From Paraburkholderia fungorum (GTDB lineage: Bacteria > Pseudomonadota > Gammaproteobacteria > Burkholderiales > Burkholderiaceae), in the NCBI RefSeq assembly GCF_003610895.1, contig NZ_MCAS01000002.1:62001-126000 (forward strand): 64,000 nt of DNA, read 5' to 3'. The notes beneath the pieces are model-generated. The model did no database searches and was not told the DNA's origin. It worked only from the letters and a program-made list of their open reading frames with translations. Within the stretch, counting starts at the first letter, position 1; each line of letters starts with the position of its first letter. Both the position numbers and the translations under genes were made by a program. Of the stretch, positions 27,598 through 36,249 are shown piece after piece.

Positions 27598-29028
27598 GGC
27601 CGTTTCCGCGGCTTGCCCTGCCCGCTTGAACAGACCGTCGCGCGACATGAGCCAGATCATCGATGCGGCAAGCAATGCCGGAACCGCGGCAGCGCAGAAC
27701 AGTTGCTGCGCGTTCCAGTGCAGTTGCATCAATCCACCGGCGACGACTGGCCCAACGATCGATCCGGCGCGGCCGACGCCAAGACTCCAGCCGACCCCCG
27801 TTGCGCGCAGCGTGACCGGATAGAGCGTAGCCGACAGCGAATTGTTGGCGGGCTGCCCGCCGACGATGCCAAAGCCGCTAATGAAAACCACGGCAAGAAG
27901 CAGCAGTAGCGACACCGATGCGGCGCTCGTCATGGAGACGATTGCCGCGGATGCGAGCAGATAGCACGGCCCCAGCACGCGAAAATACCCCCAACGGTCG
28001 ATCAGCGGCCCCATCGCCAGCGTCCCGAGCACGCCGCCGATCTGCAAGGTCGTGCCGATCACCGCGGCGTGAGCAACGTCGTAGCCGAGGTCGGTGGCGA
28101 TCGTCGGCAACCAGTTCGCAAGAAAGAACAGGTTCAACAGATTCATGAAATTGACGCCCCACTGCAGCAGGGTCACGCGCGCGCGGCCGTCGGCGAAGAG
28201 CGCCGTCACGCGGCTTCCGCTATGCGGCGGCTCGGCCGATACGTAACGCGTGCCGGTGTGAATGGACAGCTCGGGCGCGATGCGGCGCAATACGTTCGCG
28301 AGGCGCTGCCGGCCGCGCCCGCTTGCCACCATGAACTGCATCGACTCGGGAAGCATGAACGCCATGCCGAGCGCAATCACGATCGGCACGATGCCACCGA
28401 CGACGAACACCGAGCGCCAGCCGTGCGCCGGAATCAGCAGCGCGGTGAGCATGCCGCCGAGCGCCGCACCGCCTGTGAAGCCGCACGAGACCCACATCAT
28501 CAGCGTGGCGCGGCGGCGCGACGGACTGTATTCGCCTGCCAGCGCGATTGCATTGCCCATGATTCCGCCGAGCCCGACGCCGGTGACGAAGCGCAGCATA
28601 AGCAGTTGCGGCAGCGACGACGCGAATGCCGTCGCCAGCATGCACACGCCCAGAAACGCGGAGCAGCCGATCAGCACCGGGCGGCGGCCGACGCGGTCGG
28701 CGAGCGGCCCCATCAGCAGCGAGCCGGGCAGCATGCCGATCAGACCGGCGCCGAACACCGGTCCCATTTCGATGCGGGACACGTGCCACGCCTGCATCAA
28801 CGCAGGCGCGACGAAGCCCATCGACTGTACGTCGAACCCGTCGATCACGACGCACAGCGCGAGCAGCACCATGACCGACACCTGAAAGCGCCCGACCGGA
28901 CGCGCGTCGATGACTGCGGCGATATCGACGACATCCGCGACTGGACCCGCGACGACACCCGGCTGCGGCGCGTCGCCGCCCTCGGGCTCTACCTGTGCGC
29001 TTGATGGTTGCTCCATGGTGCGCCTCAT
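27595..29028 (-). CDS. MFS transporter, aromatic acid/H+ symporter type
   Basis: 477 aa. After a Pro/Asp-rich cytosolic start the first helix reads VMVLLALCVVIDGFDVQSMGFVAPAL, the D-G-(F/Y)-D signature of aromatic-acid/H+ symporters (PcaK/BenK group). GPLADRVGRRPVLIG and YLPES-like VMLPESMQFM motifs follow. It overlaps the decarboxylase by ATGA. It probably imports gamma-resorcylate or a similar hydroxybenzoate. Confidence 0.85.
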   Translation of the reverse strand: MRRTMEQPSSAQVEPEGGDAPQPGVVAGPVADVVDIAAVIDARPVGRFQVSVMVLLALCVVIDGFDVQSMGFVAPALMQAWHVSRIEMGPVFGAGLIGMLPGSLLMGPLADRVGRRPVLIGCSAFLGVCMLATAFASSLPQLLMLRFVTGVGLGGIMGNAIALAGEYSPSRRRATLMMWVSCGFTGGAALGGMLTALLIPAHGWRSVFVVGGIVPIVIALGMAFMLPESMQFMVASGRGRQRLANVLRRIAPELSIHTGTRYVSAEPPHSGSRVTALFADGRARVTLLQWGVNFMNLLNLFFLANWLPTIATDLGYDVAHAAVIGTTLQIGGVLGTLAMGPLIDRWGYFRVLGPCYLLASAAIVSMTSAASVSLLLLLAVVFISGFGIVGGQPANNSLSATLYPVTLRATGVGWSLGVGRAGSIVGPVVAGGLMQLHWNAQQLFCAAAVPALLAASMIWLMSRDGLFKRAGQAAETA

Positions 29029-29996
29029 GACAGGCCGAAGAGACGCCGCGCGTTGTCACGCCCAATCTTGCGGCGGTCGAGCTCGCTGATTTCGCAGCGG
29101 TCGAACCAGCCTGCCGCGTCCTCATGTTTCTCGAACGGGTAGTCGACGGAGTACATGATGCGGTCGCTGCCGACTTCGAGCATCGTCGACAGCAGCGTCG
29201 GCGTGCGGAAATTGCCGCTCGTCGTGATGTGGACGTTGTTGCGCAGATAGTCGCCGATTTCACGCTCGCACGGCATGCCGCGGCGGCCTTTGCGCAAGAT
29301 ATGGTCGATGCGCCAGACGTTGAACGGAATGCCTTCGCCGAAATGCCCGAGGATCATCTGCAGTTGCGGATGACGATCGAACAGGCCGCTCGACAACAGA
29401 CGCAGCGCATGCATGCTGGTTTCCGCCGCGAACGCCCACGTCGGTCCGGTCAGCCAGTGACATCCGTCGTAGATCGGCTCACGCGACGCAAGCGGATCGC
29501 GCGGATGCATGTAAAACGGCTTACCCAGCGATGCGGCGGCGTCCCAGAAGCCGGCGAAACGAGGATCGTCGCAGTAGACCACCGTGTTTGCATCGCCGAC
29601 CTGCGAGAAACCGTTCACAAGGAAGCCATGAAAACCCAGCTCCGTTACGCAGCGTTCGAGTTCTCGCGCGGCGCGTTCGGGGTCCTGCATGGGCAGCGCC
29701 GCGAAACCGCCGAAGCGGGTTGGATGACGGCGTATCTGCTCGGCAAGCAGGTCGTTCGCCCGCCGCGCGACATCCACGGCGCGATCCGGATCGGCAATCG
29801 CCTGCACGGCCGGCGAATTCAGCGAGAGGATCGAAAACGACGTACCCCATTGATCCATCTGATCGAGGCGTTGCTGTTCGAAATCGAGCAGATTCGCGCG
29901 CAGGTGCGTCCAGACTTCGGGGCGTGCATAGACCTGGGAATCGGCGATGGTCTGGTCGATGGCGAAGTGTTCTTCGAGAGCGATCTTGTCTTTCAT
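29025..29996 (-). CDS. graD: Gamma-resorcylate (2,6-dihydroxybenzoate) decarboxylase-like
   Basis: 323 aa from ATG 29996; an upstream in-frame ATG at 30080 would add 28 atypical residues that also cover an operator. Amidohydrolase-family decarboxylase: Glu8 and His10 (ALEEHF), His164 (YMHPRDP), His218 (GHFGEGIPF) and Asp285 (MYSVDYPFE), which match the metal and catalytic positions of gamma-resorcylate decarboxylase in number and context. It converts 2,6-dihydroxybenzoate to resorcinol (reversibly). 2,3-dihydroxybenzoate decarboxylase is a close alternative. It is cotranscribed with the transporter. Confidence 0.8.
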   Translation of the reverse strand: MKDKIALEEHFAIDQTIADSQVYARPEVWTHLRANLLDFEQQRLDQMDQWGTSFSILSLNSPAVQAIADPDRAVDVARRANDLLAEQIRRHPTRFGGFAALPMQDPERAARELERCVTELGFHGFLVNGFSQVGDANTVVYCDDPRFAGFWDAAASLGKPFYMHPRDPLASREPIYDGCHWLTGPTWAFAAETSMHALRLLSSGLFDRHPQLQMILGHFGEGIPFNVWRIDHILRKGRRGMPCEREIGDYLRNNVHITTSGNFRTPTLLSTMLEVGSDRIMYSVDYPFEKHEDAAGWFDRCEISELDRRKIGRDNARRLFGLS

Positions 29997-30051
29997 GGTA
30001 TCCGGTCGGTAACAAAGGCAGGCGGCCTGAGGCCGCGCGGCACAAGTCAAA

Positions 30052-30223
30052 ATACTTGAAAAATCATGTAATTCAGCCATCAGCTTATACTTGAAAATTC
30101 AAATAAATACCCAGGGATTACCCGTTATATCTCATAGTCATTGCTGGATCGGCACGATACGGATGCTGTCGCCCGGAATGAAATGATAAGCAAAAAAGTG
30201 AGATATACTTGCGAATGCAAATA
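30052..30223. promoter_or_regulatory. Three similar MarR-type operator sites
   Basis: TATACTTGAAAATTCAAATA at 30086-30105 and TATACTTGCGAATGCAAATA at 30204-30223 agree at 17 of 20 positions, and both contain an inverted TTG...CAA core. A weaker third copy, ATACTTGAAAAATCATGTA, lies at 30052-30070 (16 of 19 to the first). They sit in the divergent promoter region between the decarboxylase and the marR gene, one of them about 20 bases before the marR start. Control of both directions by the MarR protein is inferred. Confidence 0.65.
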
Positions 30224-30244
30224 TTTCATGGGAGTAACAGGTAA

Positions 30245-30748
30245 ATGAAAAGGCAGCGCTCCGCGCCGATCACGGTTGATCACGATCTGGAGAGAGCCGT
30301 ACCGTACCTCGTGGCTCGCGCGGGGAGCCGGATGGGCAACGCTTTTGCGAAAGCGCTCAAGCCATACGGTCTGAGCCTGAGCGAATGGCGCGTATGCGCG
30401 TCTCTTGGCCATAGGCCTCATCAACGGCTTTCAGAACTGGTGACGCGGGCGTGTGTCGATATGTCCGCCCTCTCGCGCATCGTGGACCGGCTGATTGCGC
30501 AAGGGCTCGTGTCCCGCGAAAAGAGCAGCGACGACGGGCGCGCCGTCCAACTCGCCCTGACCGGTAAAGGCGCCGAACTGACGCGCGAAATCGTTCCGCT
30601 GGCGCAGCACTACGAGACGGTCGCGTTGAACTGTTTTAGCGCGGCGGAAGCTGAAATGTTGCGTGAACTGCTGGACAAGCTCTACCACAACGCCGAACCG
30701 TTGGCCGACTTTGACATCCACGCGGAGTCGGTGGACTCCAGCCTGTAA
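30245..30748 (+). CDS. MarR-family transcriptional regulator
   Basis: 167 aa with GGGAG before the ATG. Winged-helix core: LSLSEWRVCASLGHRPHQRLSELVTRACVDMSALSRIVDRLIAQGLVSREKSSDDGRAVQLALTGKG, the typical MarR recognition helix and DxR wing. Flanking helices form the dimerisation domain. It is divergent from the gamma-resorcylate genes with matching palindromes between them, so probably a phenolic-responsive repressor of that operon and of itself. Confidence 0.9.
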   Translation: MKRQRSAPITVDHDLERAVPYLVARAGSRMGNAFAKALKPYGLSLSEWRVCASLGHRPHQRLSELVTRACVDMSALSRIVDRLIAQGLVSREKSSDDGRAVQLALTGKGAELTREIVPLAQHYETVALNCFSAAEAEMLRELLDKLYHNAEPLADFDIHAESVDSSL

Positions 30749-30918
30749 TTTGAAGCGAACCGCTGAGACCGCGTAGTCCGGCGCGCCACTTTCCCGGCGG
30801 CCCGCCAGGTCGGTCGCAAGCCGAGTAGGCAAATAGGCCCCTCCCCGCACCTCGCCCCCGCCCTGATCGGCTTGGTCCTCATATGGACGGAAAAGCCCAT
30901 CCTCTATGCCAGATGTTG

Positions 30919-31386
30919 TCAACTGGACGAAATCGTCCATTTATTCCAAATTGCGTGGACGAGAATGTCCAGTGCCGCAAGCTCAATATCTCTAAATTCC
31001 CGCACCTGTCTGACATCTTGCTCTGGCACGACTATTGCTAATAGTAAGCCGCCATCAGTGAGCGCCTGGAAAACTACCCGGACGGGCGTTCGCGATGTCG
31101 AGAGCAACGAATCTGTCCAATAAGCCGGGGGGCCTGAGAGACCAAAAAAGATCGCGCGCCGCAAAGTGTTCGATGCATCCGCGTCCGGCAACGTCCAGCC
31201 TGCTTCTGGATAGCCGACGCCAATGACCGAAGGGCCGCCGTTGACTATCGCGGCCGTTTGATTAGTCATCCGAACGATAGACGAAGCGCCGATCGATGCC
31301 GGCGGTACTGAATCGCTGGTAGCAGATTGAGAGAGGGCTGTGCTGTTGTTGTAGTCGTAGTGATGTCGTGTGTCGACACGTGGCAA
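30919..31386 (-). CDS. Hypothetical protein, uncertain
   Basis: 155-codon ORF, or 116 codons from an internal Met (MTNQTAAIVNGGPSVIGVG). Composition is plausible for a soluble protein (FGLSGPPAYWTDSLLSTSRTPVRVVFQALTDGGLLLAIVVPEQD), but I find no family, no convincing ribosome binding site and no operon context. Apart from this the stretch 30749-31568 shows nothing that I recognise. Confidence 0.3.
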   Translation of the reverse strand: MPRVDTRHHYDYNNSTALSQSATSDSVPPASIGASSIVRMTNQTAAIVNGGPSVIGVGYPEAGWTLPDADASNTLRRAIFFGLSGPPAYWTDSLLSTSRTPVRVVFQALTDGGLLLAIVVPEQDVRQVREFRDIELAALDILVHAIWNKWTISSS

Positions 31387-31568
31387 CTGAATACTTCCGT
31401 AGAGAAGATCGTTGCGGTGCGGGACATCGAAATCGCGGGATTAGTCTGGCTATGTACCAGACGGGCCGCTGCAGGTTCGGCCGTCGTTGCTTACCCTTCG
31501 CGGGGAAAAGCAGCGGCGGCCCGTCCTTCGCAAACTGGCTAAGCGGCCATTCCCGGGGAAATCAAACA

Positions 31569-31757
31569 ATGCATCATGTCATTTTTGAACGTGAACTCGT
31601 CCATCTGGAACGCGTAATCGCCTTCGCGCCACAGAAACCCTTTCCGCCGACATACTGGCGCGACCGCATCAAACACCTCGAAAGTTCTCCACAAGCTCCC
31701 CTGTACCGCAAGCGCATTGCCCGCCTGTCGCACCTTCTCGCCAAGCTGACGGACTGA
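31569..31757 (+). CDS. Small hypothetical protein
   Basis: 62 aa (HHVIFERELVHLERVI, FPPTYWRDRIKHLE, SSPQAPLYRKRIARLSHLL), preceded by GGGGAAA. It is a short, highly charged helical protein that seems common in Burkholderiaceae. Function unknown. A 15-base perfect hairpin, CCTGCC-TTC-GGCAGG, follows at 31760-31774 without a T run. Confidence 0.55.
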   Translation: MHHVIFERELVHLERVIAFAPQKPFPPTYWRDRIKHLESSPQAPLYRKRIARLSHLLAKLTD

Positions 31758-31868
31758 ACCCTGCCTTCGGCAGGCGATCGGACGCGCGGTAAACCGCCCA
31801 GAACGCCCACCCTGCTCACCAGGGAAAGAACCAGTGGACTGGTCTTTCTCATGGTGTAGCATCCAATC

Positions 31869-31888
31869 GTTACATCATTCAATGTAAC
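31869..31888. promoter_or_regulatory. Inverted repeat operator before the M24/EphD-like operon
   Basis: GTTACAT-CATTCA-ATGTAAC is a perfect 7-bp inverted repeat 64-83 bases before the M24-like gene. It is the size and symmetry of a TetR-family operator. No regulator gene is adjacent. Confidence 0.5.
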
Positions 31889-31951
31889 AATAAAAAATGT
31901 CATCGTGATGGGCTGCTTCGTGCCTGTCGGATCGCAGATTGGGAGGCAGGT

Positions 31952-32824
31952 ATGGGTGAGAAGGCCATTCCACATGTGAATGTGGACGAATTGGGGCAGT
32001 TCCGTGAGGTTCAGCAACTGGCTTATCGGTGCGTCGAGAGCGTCGGCGACATGCTTTCACCGGGCATGACGGAAAAAGACGCCGCCCGGTTGCTGACCGA
32101 ATGGTTGCAGGACCATGGCGTGCACGACTGGCTGCATAAACCCTTCGCCTGGTTTGGCGACCGTACCGCGTTTGAGGGTTTCTCGGGGCTGTCGCATATG
32201 GCCGGTTTCAACCTGGCTTTCTTCCCGAGTTCGCGCCGCCTCGAAGCGAACATGCCGGTCATTCTCGACGTGGCTCCCGTGCTGAATGGGGTGATCGCCG
32301 ATGTCGGCTACGCCACCTGCATTGGCACCAATCCGATTCTCGAACAACTGAAAGACGATCTTGCCGAACACCGCGAACTGATCGTCAGCATGGTGAAAGA
32401 GCGGCGCACGCTGGCCGATGTAGCACGCGCCGTCGACCTGTTGTGCCGGAAACAGGGCGTCGAGCCGCGTCATAAGGCCTATCCGTTCAAGGTGCTGGCG
32501 CATCGTGTCGCGAAGCTGCACAAGCCCGCCAAGCCCCGCTTCGTGGCGCGTTTTGGCCTGAATGCCACGCGCAATCTGGTCCTCGACCAGGTGAGCGCGG
32601 GTAAAAAGGAAGGCTGGTCGCCATTGTGGTCGGTCGATCGCCGCTCCGATCATGCGCCGACACCCGGCCTGTGGGCCGTCGAACCTCATCTCGGCTTTCA
32701 GGGTGTGGGCGCCAAGTTCGAAGAACTGCTCGTCATCACCGATGACGACGCCTACTGGCTCGACGACGACCTGCCGCATGTGCGCCGCTGGGCGCAGCGC
32801 GGACGGGCGTTGGCCGCGGCATGA
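31952..32824 (+). CDS. M24-family metallopeptidase-like protein
   Basis: 290 aa with GGGAGG before the ATG. The pita-bread fold is suggested by GMTEKDAARLLTEWLQDHGV, VILDVAPVLNGVIADVGYAT (two Asp ligands), and EPHLGFQGVGAKFEELLVITDD (C-terminal ligands). The N-terminal domain of aminopeptidase P is absent, so this is a short form of the methionine/Xaa-Pro aminopeptidase group. It is the first gene of a three-gene operon with lipid-like enzymes, so peptidase activity is not certain. The next gene begins at or within 15 bases of its stop. Confidence 0.75.
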   Translation: MGEKAIPHVNVDELGQFREVQQLAYRCVESVGDMLSPGMTEKDAARLLTEWLQDHGVHDWLHKPFAWFGDRTAFEGFSGLSHMAGFNLAFFPSSRRLEANMPVILDVAPVLNGVIADVGYATCIGTNPILEQLKDDLAEHRELIVSMVKERRTLADVARAVDLLCRKQGVEPRHKAYPFKVLAHRVAKLHKPAKPRFVARFGLNATRNLVLDQVSAGKKEGWSPLWSVDRRSDHAPTPGLWAVEPHLGFQGVGAKFEELLVITDDDAYWLDDDLPHVRRWAQRGRALAAA

Positions 32825-32835
32825 CGGAGGCGGAC

Positions 32836-34635
32836 ATGCAGCTGCTCACCGAACCCGTGCCGTCCTCGTTATATGAGGCGCCGCCCGTCATGCGTCCCAC
32901 GAGTTTCACGGTACGCTCGGGCGACGTGATGCTTGCCGCGAGAGCATGGGGCGACCCAGCCCGGCCGACAGTAGTGCTGGTGCATGGCTACCCCGACAAC
33001 AGCGAAGTCTGGGACGCTCTGGCAGGCTTGCTGGCTCAGGACTTCCACGTGGTCGCCTACGATGTCCGGGGTGCGGGGCAATCCACTGCTCCAACCCGCA
33101 CGAATGCCTATCGTTTAGGAAAACTCACCGACGATTTCGTCGCCGTCATCGATGCCGTTAGCCCCAATCGTCCGGTCCATCTGGTTGCGCACGACTGGGG
33201 CTCGATCCAGGGATGGGAGTTCGTCACCGAAGAGCGTTTGCGTGGGCGCATTGCCTCGTACACGTCGTGCTCGGGACCTTGCCTTGACCATGTCGCTTAC
33301 TGGCTGCGAGCGCGGTTGCTGCGCCCTACGCCGCGCTCGATCGGCAAGCTGCTGGGCCAGCTGGTGCGCTCCTGGTACGTGCTGCTGTTTCACCTGCCGG
33401 TGCTGCCAGGCTTGACCTGGCGCTTATGGCTCGGCCGCGCGTGGCCGCGAGTATTGCGCCGCGTGGAAAAGACCGAACTCACGCCTCGCCCGACACAAAC
33501 GCGGGACGGCATGCGCGGCGTATCGCTGTATCGCGCCAACTTCATCCGCTGCCTGTTCACGCCGCGCAAGCGTTACGCGCACGCGCCGGTCCAGGTCATC
33601 GTGCCGACGCTGGACAAATACGTCAGCCCGGCGCTCTCCGAAGATCTTTCACGCTGGGTGCCGACGTACTGGCGCCGCGAACTGAGCGCGCGGCACTGGG
33701 TGCCGCTTACCCATCCCGAACAGATGGCGCGCATGGTGCGCGAGCTCGTCGAACACACCGAAGGCGGCGACGAACCGGAAACGCTGCAACGCGCCCGGAT
33801 GGACTCGGCACGCCGGCCGCTCAGCGGCAAGCTCGCGGTCGTGACCGGAGCGGGCAGCGGAATCGGGCGATGCATCGCGCTGGAATTCGCGAAGCAAGGC
33901 GCGGCCGTGGTCGCCGTCGATATCGACAGCACAGCTGCGGAACGCACCGCCACGCTGGTCGGGTTATTGGGCGCTCACGCCTACGCGCGCAAGACCGACG
34001 TCGGCAGTGCGGAGCAGATGGAAGCGTTGGCCGACTGGGTCGGGACGGAACTGGGTGGCGCCGACATCGTGGTCAACAACGCCGGCATCGGCATGGCGGG
34101 CGGCGTGCTCGATACCTCGGCGCAAGACTGGGAACGCATTCTTCACGTCAACTTGTGGGGTGTGATTCACGGCTCGCGCCTGTTCGCCCGGCAGATGGTG
34201 AAGCGCGGCAATGGCGGTCACATCGTCAACACGGCGTCGGCCGCGGCCTTCGCCCCCTCGCGCGACCTGCCCGCTTACGCGACGACGAAGGCTGCCGTGC
34301 TGATGCTCAGCGAGTGCATGCGTGGAGAACTCGCGGGCCAGGGGATCGGCGTCAGCGCAATCTGTCCGGGTTTTGCCGAGACCGGGATCATGGCGGCCAC
34401 GCAATACGTCGGCGCCAGCGCGCAGGATCAGGACCGCATGCGCCAGAAGGCCACCCGGCTTTATCAAATGCGCGGGCTGCAACCCGAGACGGTTGCGAAG
34501 GCCGCGCTGCGTGCGGTATTGCACAACCAGCCTGTCGTGGCCATCGGCATCGAGGCGCATTCAATGCGGTTTGTCTCGCGCTACCTGCCCGGGCTAGGCC
34601 GCGTGATCGCCCGCCTCAGCATGATGCCGCGCTGA
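32836..34635 (+). CDS. EphD-like alpha/beta hydrolase-SDR fusion
   Basis: 599 aa. An in-frame ATG at 32821 overlaps the previous stop, but a GGAGG at 32826-32830 favours 32836. Residues 25-310 are an epoxide-hydrolase-type alpha/beta hydrolase: HGYPDNSEVWD (50-60), nucleophile Asp120 in AHDWGS, His287 in RHWVPLTHPEQ. Residues 328-599 are a short-chain dehydrogenase: TGAGSGIG (337-344), NNAG, Ser468, Tyr481, Lys485. Mycobacterial EphD has the same architecture and acts on oxygenated mycolic acids; Burkholderiaceae have no mycolates. Likely a lipid or hydrophobic-substrate enzyme (inference). Confidence 0.8.
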   Translation: MQLLTEPVPSSLYEAPPVMRPTSFTVRSGDVMLAARAWGDPARPTVVLVHGYPDNSEVWDALAGLLAQDFHVVAYDVRGAGQSTAPTRTNAYRLGKLTDDFVAVIDAVSPNRPVHLVAHDWGSIQGWEFVTEERLRGRIASYTSCSGPCLDHVAYWLRARLLRPTPRSIGKLLGQLVRSWYVLLFHLPVLPGLTWRLWLGRAWPRVLRRVEKTELTPRPTQTRDGMRGVSLYRANFIRCLFTPRKRYAHAPVQVIVPTLDKYVSPALSEDLSRWVPTYWRRELSARHWVPLTHPEQMARMVRELVEHTEGGDEPETLQRARMDSARRPLSGKLAVVTGAGSGIGRCIALEFAKQGAAVVAVDIDSTAAERTATLVGLLGAHAYARKTDVGSAEQMEALADWVGTELGGADIVVNNAGIGMAGGVLDTSAQDWERILHVNLWGVIHGSRLFARQMVKRGNGGHIVNTASAAAFAPSRDLPAYATTKAAVLMLSECMRGELAGQGIGVSAICPGFAETGIMAATQYVGASAQDQDRMRQKATRLYQMRGLQPETVAKAALRAVLHNQPVVAIGIEAHSMRFVSRYLPGLGRVIARLSMMPR

Positions 34636-34681
34636 GTGTGCCGCGCTCACTGAGCTTACCAATCGGACGCCGGAGACCGTT

Positions 34682-35584
34682 ATGACCCAAGAGCAAACCC
34701 AACACAAGATCAAGGCACGCCACGTGAAGTTCGACTGGAGCCAAACGCCGATCCAGTGGATTCCAGGCGACCCGTCGAGCACGCACATCATCAACGTGCT
34801 GAACCTGCTGTTCCCCGCCGGCGAGCTATGGTTCTGCCGCGTCTACAACAAGGCGCTGCCGCTCATCACCGACCCTGCGCTGCGTGACGACGCCGAGGGA
34901 TTTCTCAGGCAGGAAGCGGTGCATTCGCGCTCGCACGGCGGTGTGCTCACGCATTACTACAAGGCCCACGGCATCGATACGCAGCCCTTCACGAAACAAC
35001 TCGACTGGTTGTTCGGCAAGCTGCTCGGCGAACAGCCGCTTGGGCTGAAGATCGGCAAAACGCGTTTCTGGCTGCGCCAGCAACTTGGCGTGATCGCCGC
35101 GCTGGAGCACTTTTTCGGCTACCTCGGCAACTGGGTGCTCAATGCCGACGGGCTCGACGCCGCCCATGCCGACCCCACCATGCTCGATCTGCTGCGTTGG
35201 CACGGGGCCGAAGAAGTCGAGCATCGCACGGTAGCCTTCGACATCTTCCGGCATATGGGCGGCAGCTATTTCGAACGCTGCTTCCACATGCTTTCGACCG
35301 TCATGCTGCTGTTGTACTTCCTGACACTCGGCGCACGCTTCATGCACCGGCGCGATCCCGCCGCCGGTCCGTACCGGGGTTTTATTCTCGCGTGGCGCGC
35401 CGGAGCGCGGCGCCGCTGCCTGCCGTCGTTCTGGAAAATGATCGCGGCGGCGCTGCGCTATTTCAATCCACGCTACACACCCCATCACGAAGGCTCGACT
35501 GAACAGGCGCTGGCCTATCTCGCGACCTCCCCCGCAGCGCAGGCTGCGGCACATGGAGGCAACTGGGTTCGTAAGGTGAGTTAA
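34682..35584 (+). CDS. PF10118-type metal-dependent hydrolase
   Basis: 300 aa with GGAG before the ATG. Four-helix-bundle-like protein with several conserved acidic/His motifs: EGFLRQEAVHSRSHGGVLTHYY, ALEHFFGYLGNWVL, WHGAEEVEHRTVAFDIF. These ExxH-type pairs are typical of ferritin-like diiron proteins and of the family annotated as predicted metal-dependent hydrolase (PF10118). A hydrophobic stretch near 205-220 (MLLLYFLTLGARF) suggests membrane contact. It closes the operon with the EphD-like gene. Its substrate is unknown. Confidence 0.75.
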   Translation: MTQEQTQHKIKARHVKFDWSQTPIQWIPGDPSSTHIINVLNLLFPAGELWFCRVYNKALPLITDPALRDDAEGFLRQEAVHSRSHGGVLTHYYKAHGIDTQPFTKQLDWLFGKLLGEQPLGLKIGKTRFWLRQQLGVIAALEHFFGYLGNWVLNADGLDAAHADPTMLDLLRWHGAEEVEHRTVAFDIFRHMGGSYFERCFHMLSTVMLLLYFLTLGARFMHRRDPAAGPYRGFILAWRAGARRRCLPSFWKMIAAALRYFNPRYTPHHEGSTEQALAYLATSPAAQAAAHGGNWVRKVS

Positions 35585-35660
35585 TGCGCAGGTCGATGCG
35601 CAAGCCGATGCGCGAATTTGTACGCCAGCTAATGCATTCCCACCTTACATTTTGACATGT

Positions 35661-35679
35661 TATGATGCGAATCATTCTC
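35661..35679. promoter_or_regulatory. Candidate Fur box
   Basis: TATGATGCGAATCATTCTC matches 14 of 19 positions of the classical Fur box GATAATGATAATCATTATC. It lies 47-65 bases before the FecI-like sigma factor gene, where iron repression would be expected. Confidence 0.6.
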
Positions 35680-35725
35680 ATTTACAAAAGCGTCATATCC
35701 ATCGATCTGACGCGCCCGGTAGGCC

Positions 35726-36238
35726 ATGGCGGCAAACGAATCGGCCCTGCATCACGAGATGCAGGCGCTCTACAGCAATCATCACGGCTGGCTTCACGCA
35801 TGGTTGCGTAAGAAGCTCGGCTGCGCGCACCGTGCGGCCGATCTCGCGCACGACACGTTCCTGCGTTTGCTCGCCCGTGATGAACCGCTGGGTCTGGAAG
35901 AGCCCCGTGCGTTCCTGACAACGGTGGCGCAACGCGTGATGGCCAATTACTGGCGTCGCGAGCAGATCGAGCGGGCGTATCTGGAAGCGTTGGCACTCGT
36001 GCCCGAGTGCTTCGCGCCCTCGCCTGAAGAGCGGGCGCTGCTGCTGGAAGCGCTGTGCGAAATCGACAGTCTGCTGGAGCGGCTGCCGGTCGCCGTCAAA
36101 CGTGCTTTCCTGCTGGCCCAGCTTGACGGTTTGAGCCACGCGGAGATCGCCGCGCAACTGAAGCTTTCCATTTCGACCGTGAAACGCCATCTGGTGCGCG
36201 CCGGCGCGCAGTGTTTCTTTGCGCTGAACGCGGCCTGA
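35726..36238 (+). CDS. FecI-type ECF sigma factor
   Basis: 170 aa. Sigma-2 region: [36 protein letters not shown]. Sigma-4 helix-turn-helix: [40 protein letters not shown]. This is the iron-starvation sigma group, which with FecR relays a signal from a TonB-dependent receptor. Followed after 11 bases by fecR-like and then the receptor. A Fur box precedes it. Confidence 0.9.
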   Translation: MAANESALHHEMQALYSNHHGWLHAWLRKKLGCAHRAADLAHDTFLRLLARDEPLGLEEPRAFLTTVAQRVMANYWRREQIERAYLEALALVPECFAPSPEERALLLEALCEIDSLLERLPVAVKRAFLLAQLDGLSHAEIAAQLKLSISTVKRHLVRAGAQCFFALNAA

Positions 36239-36249
36239 CGGATCGACGG

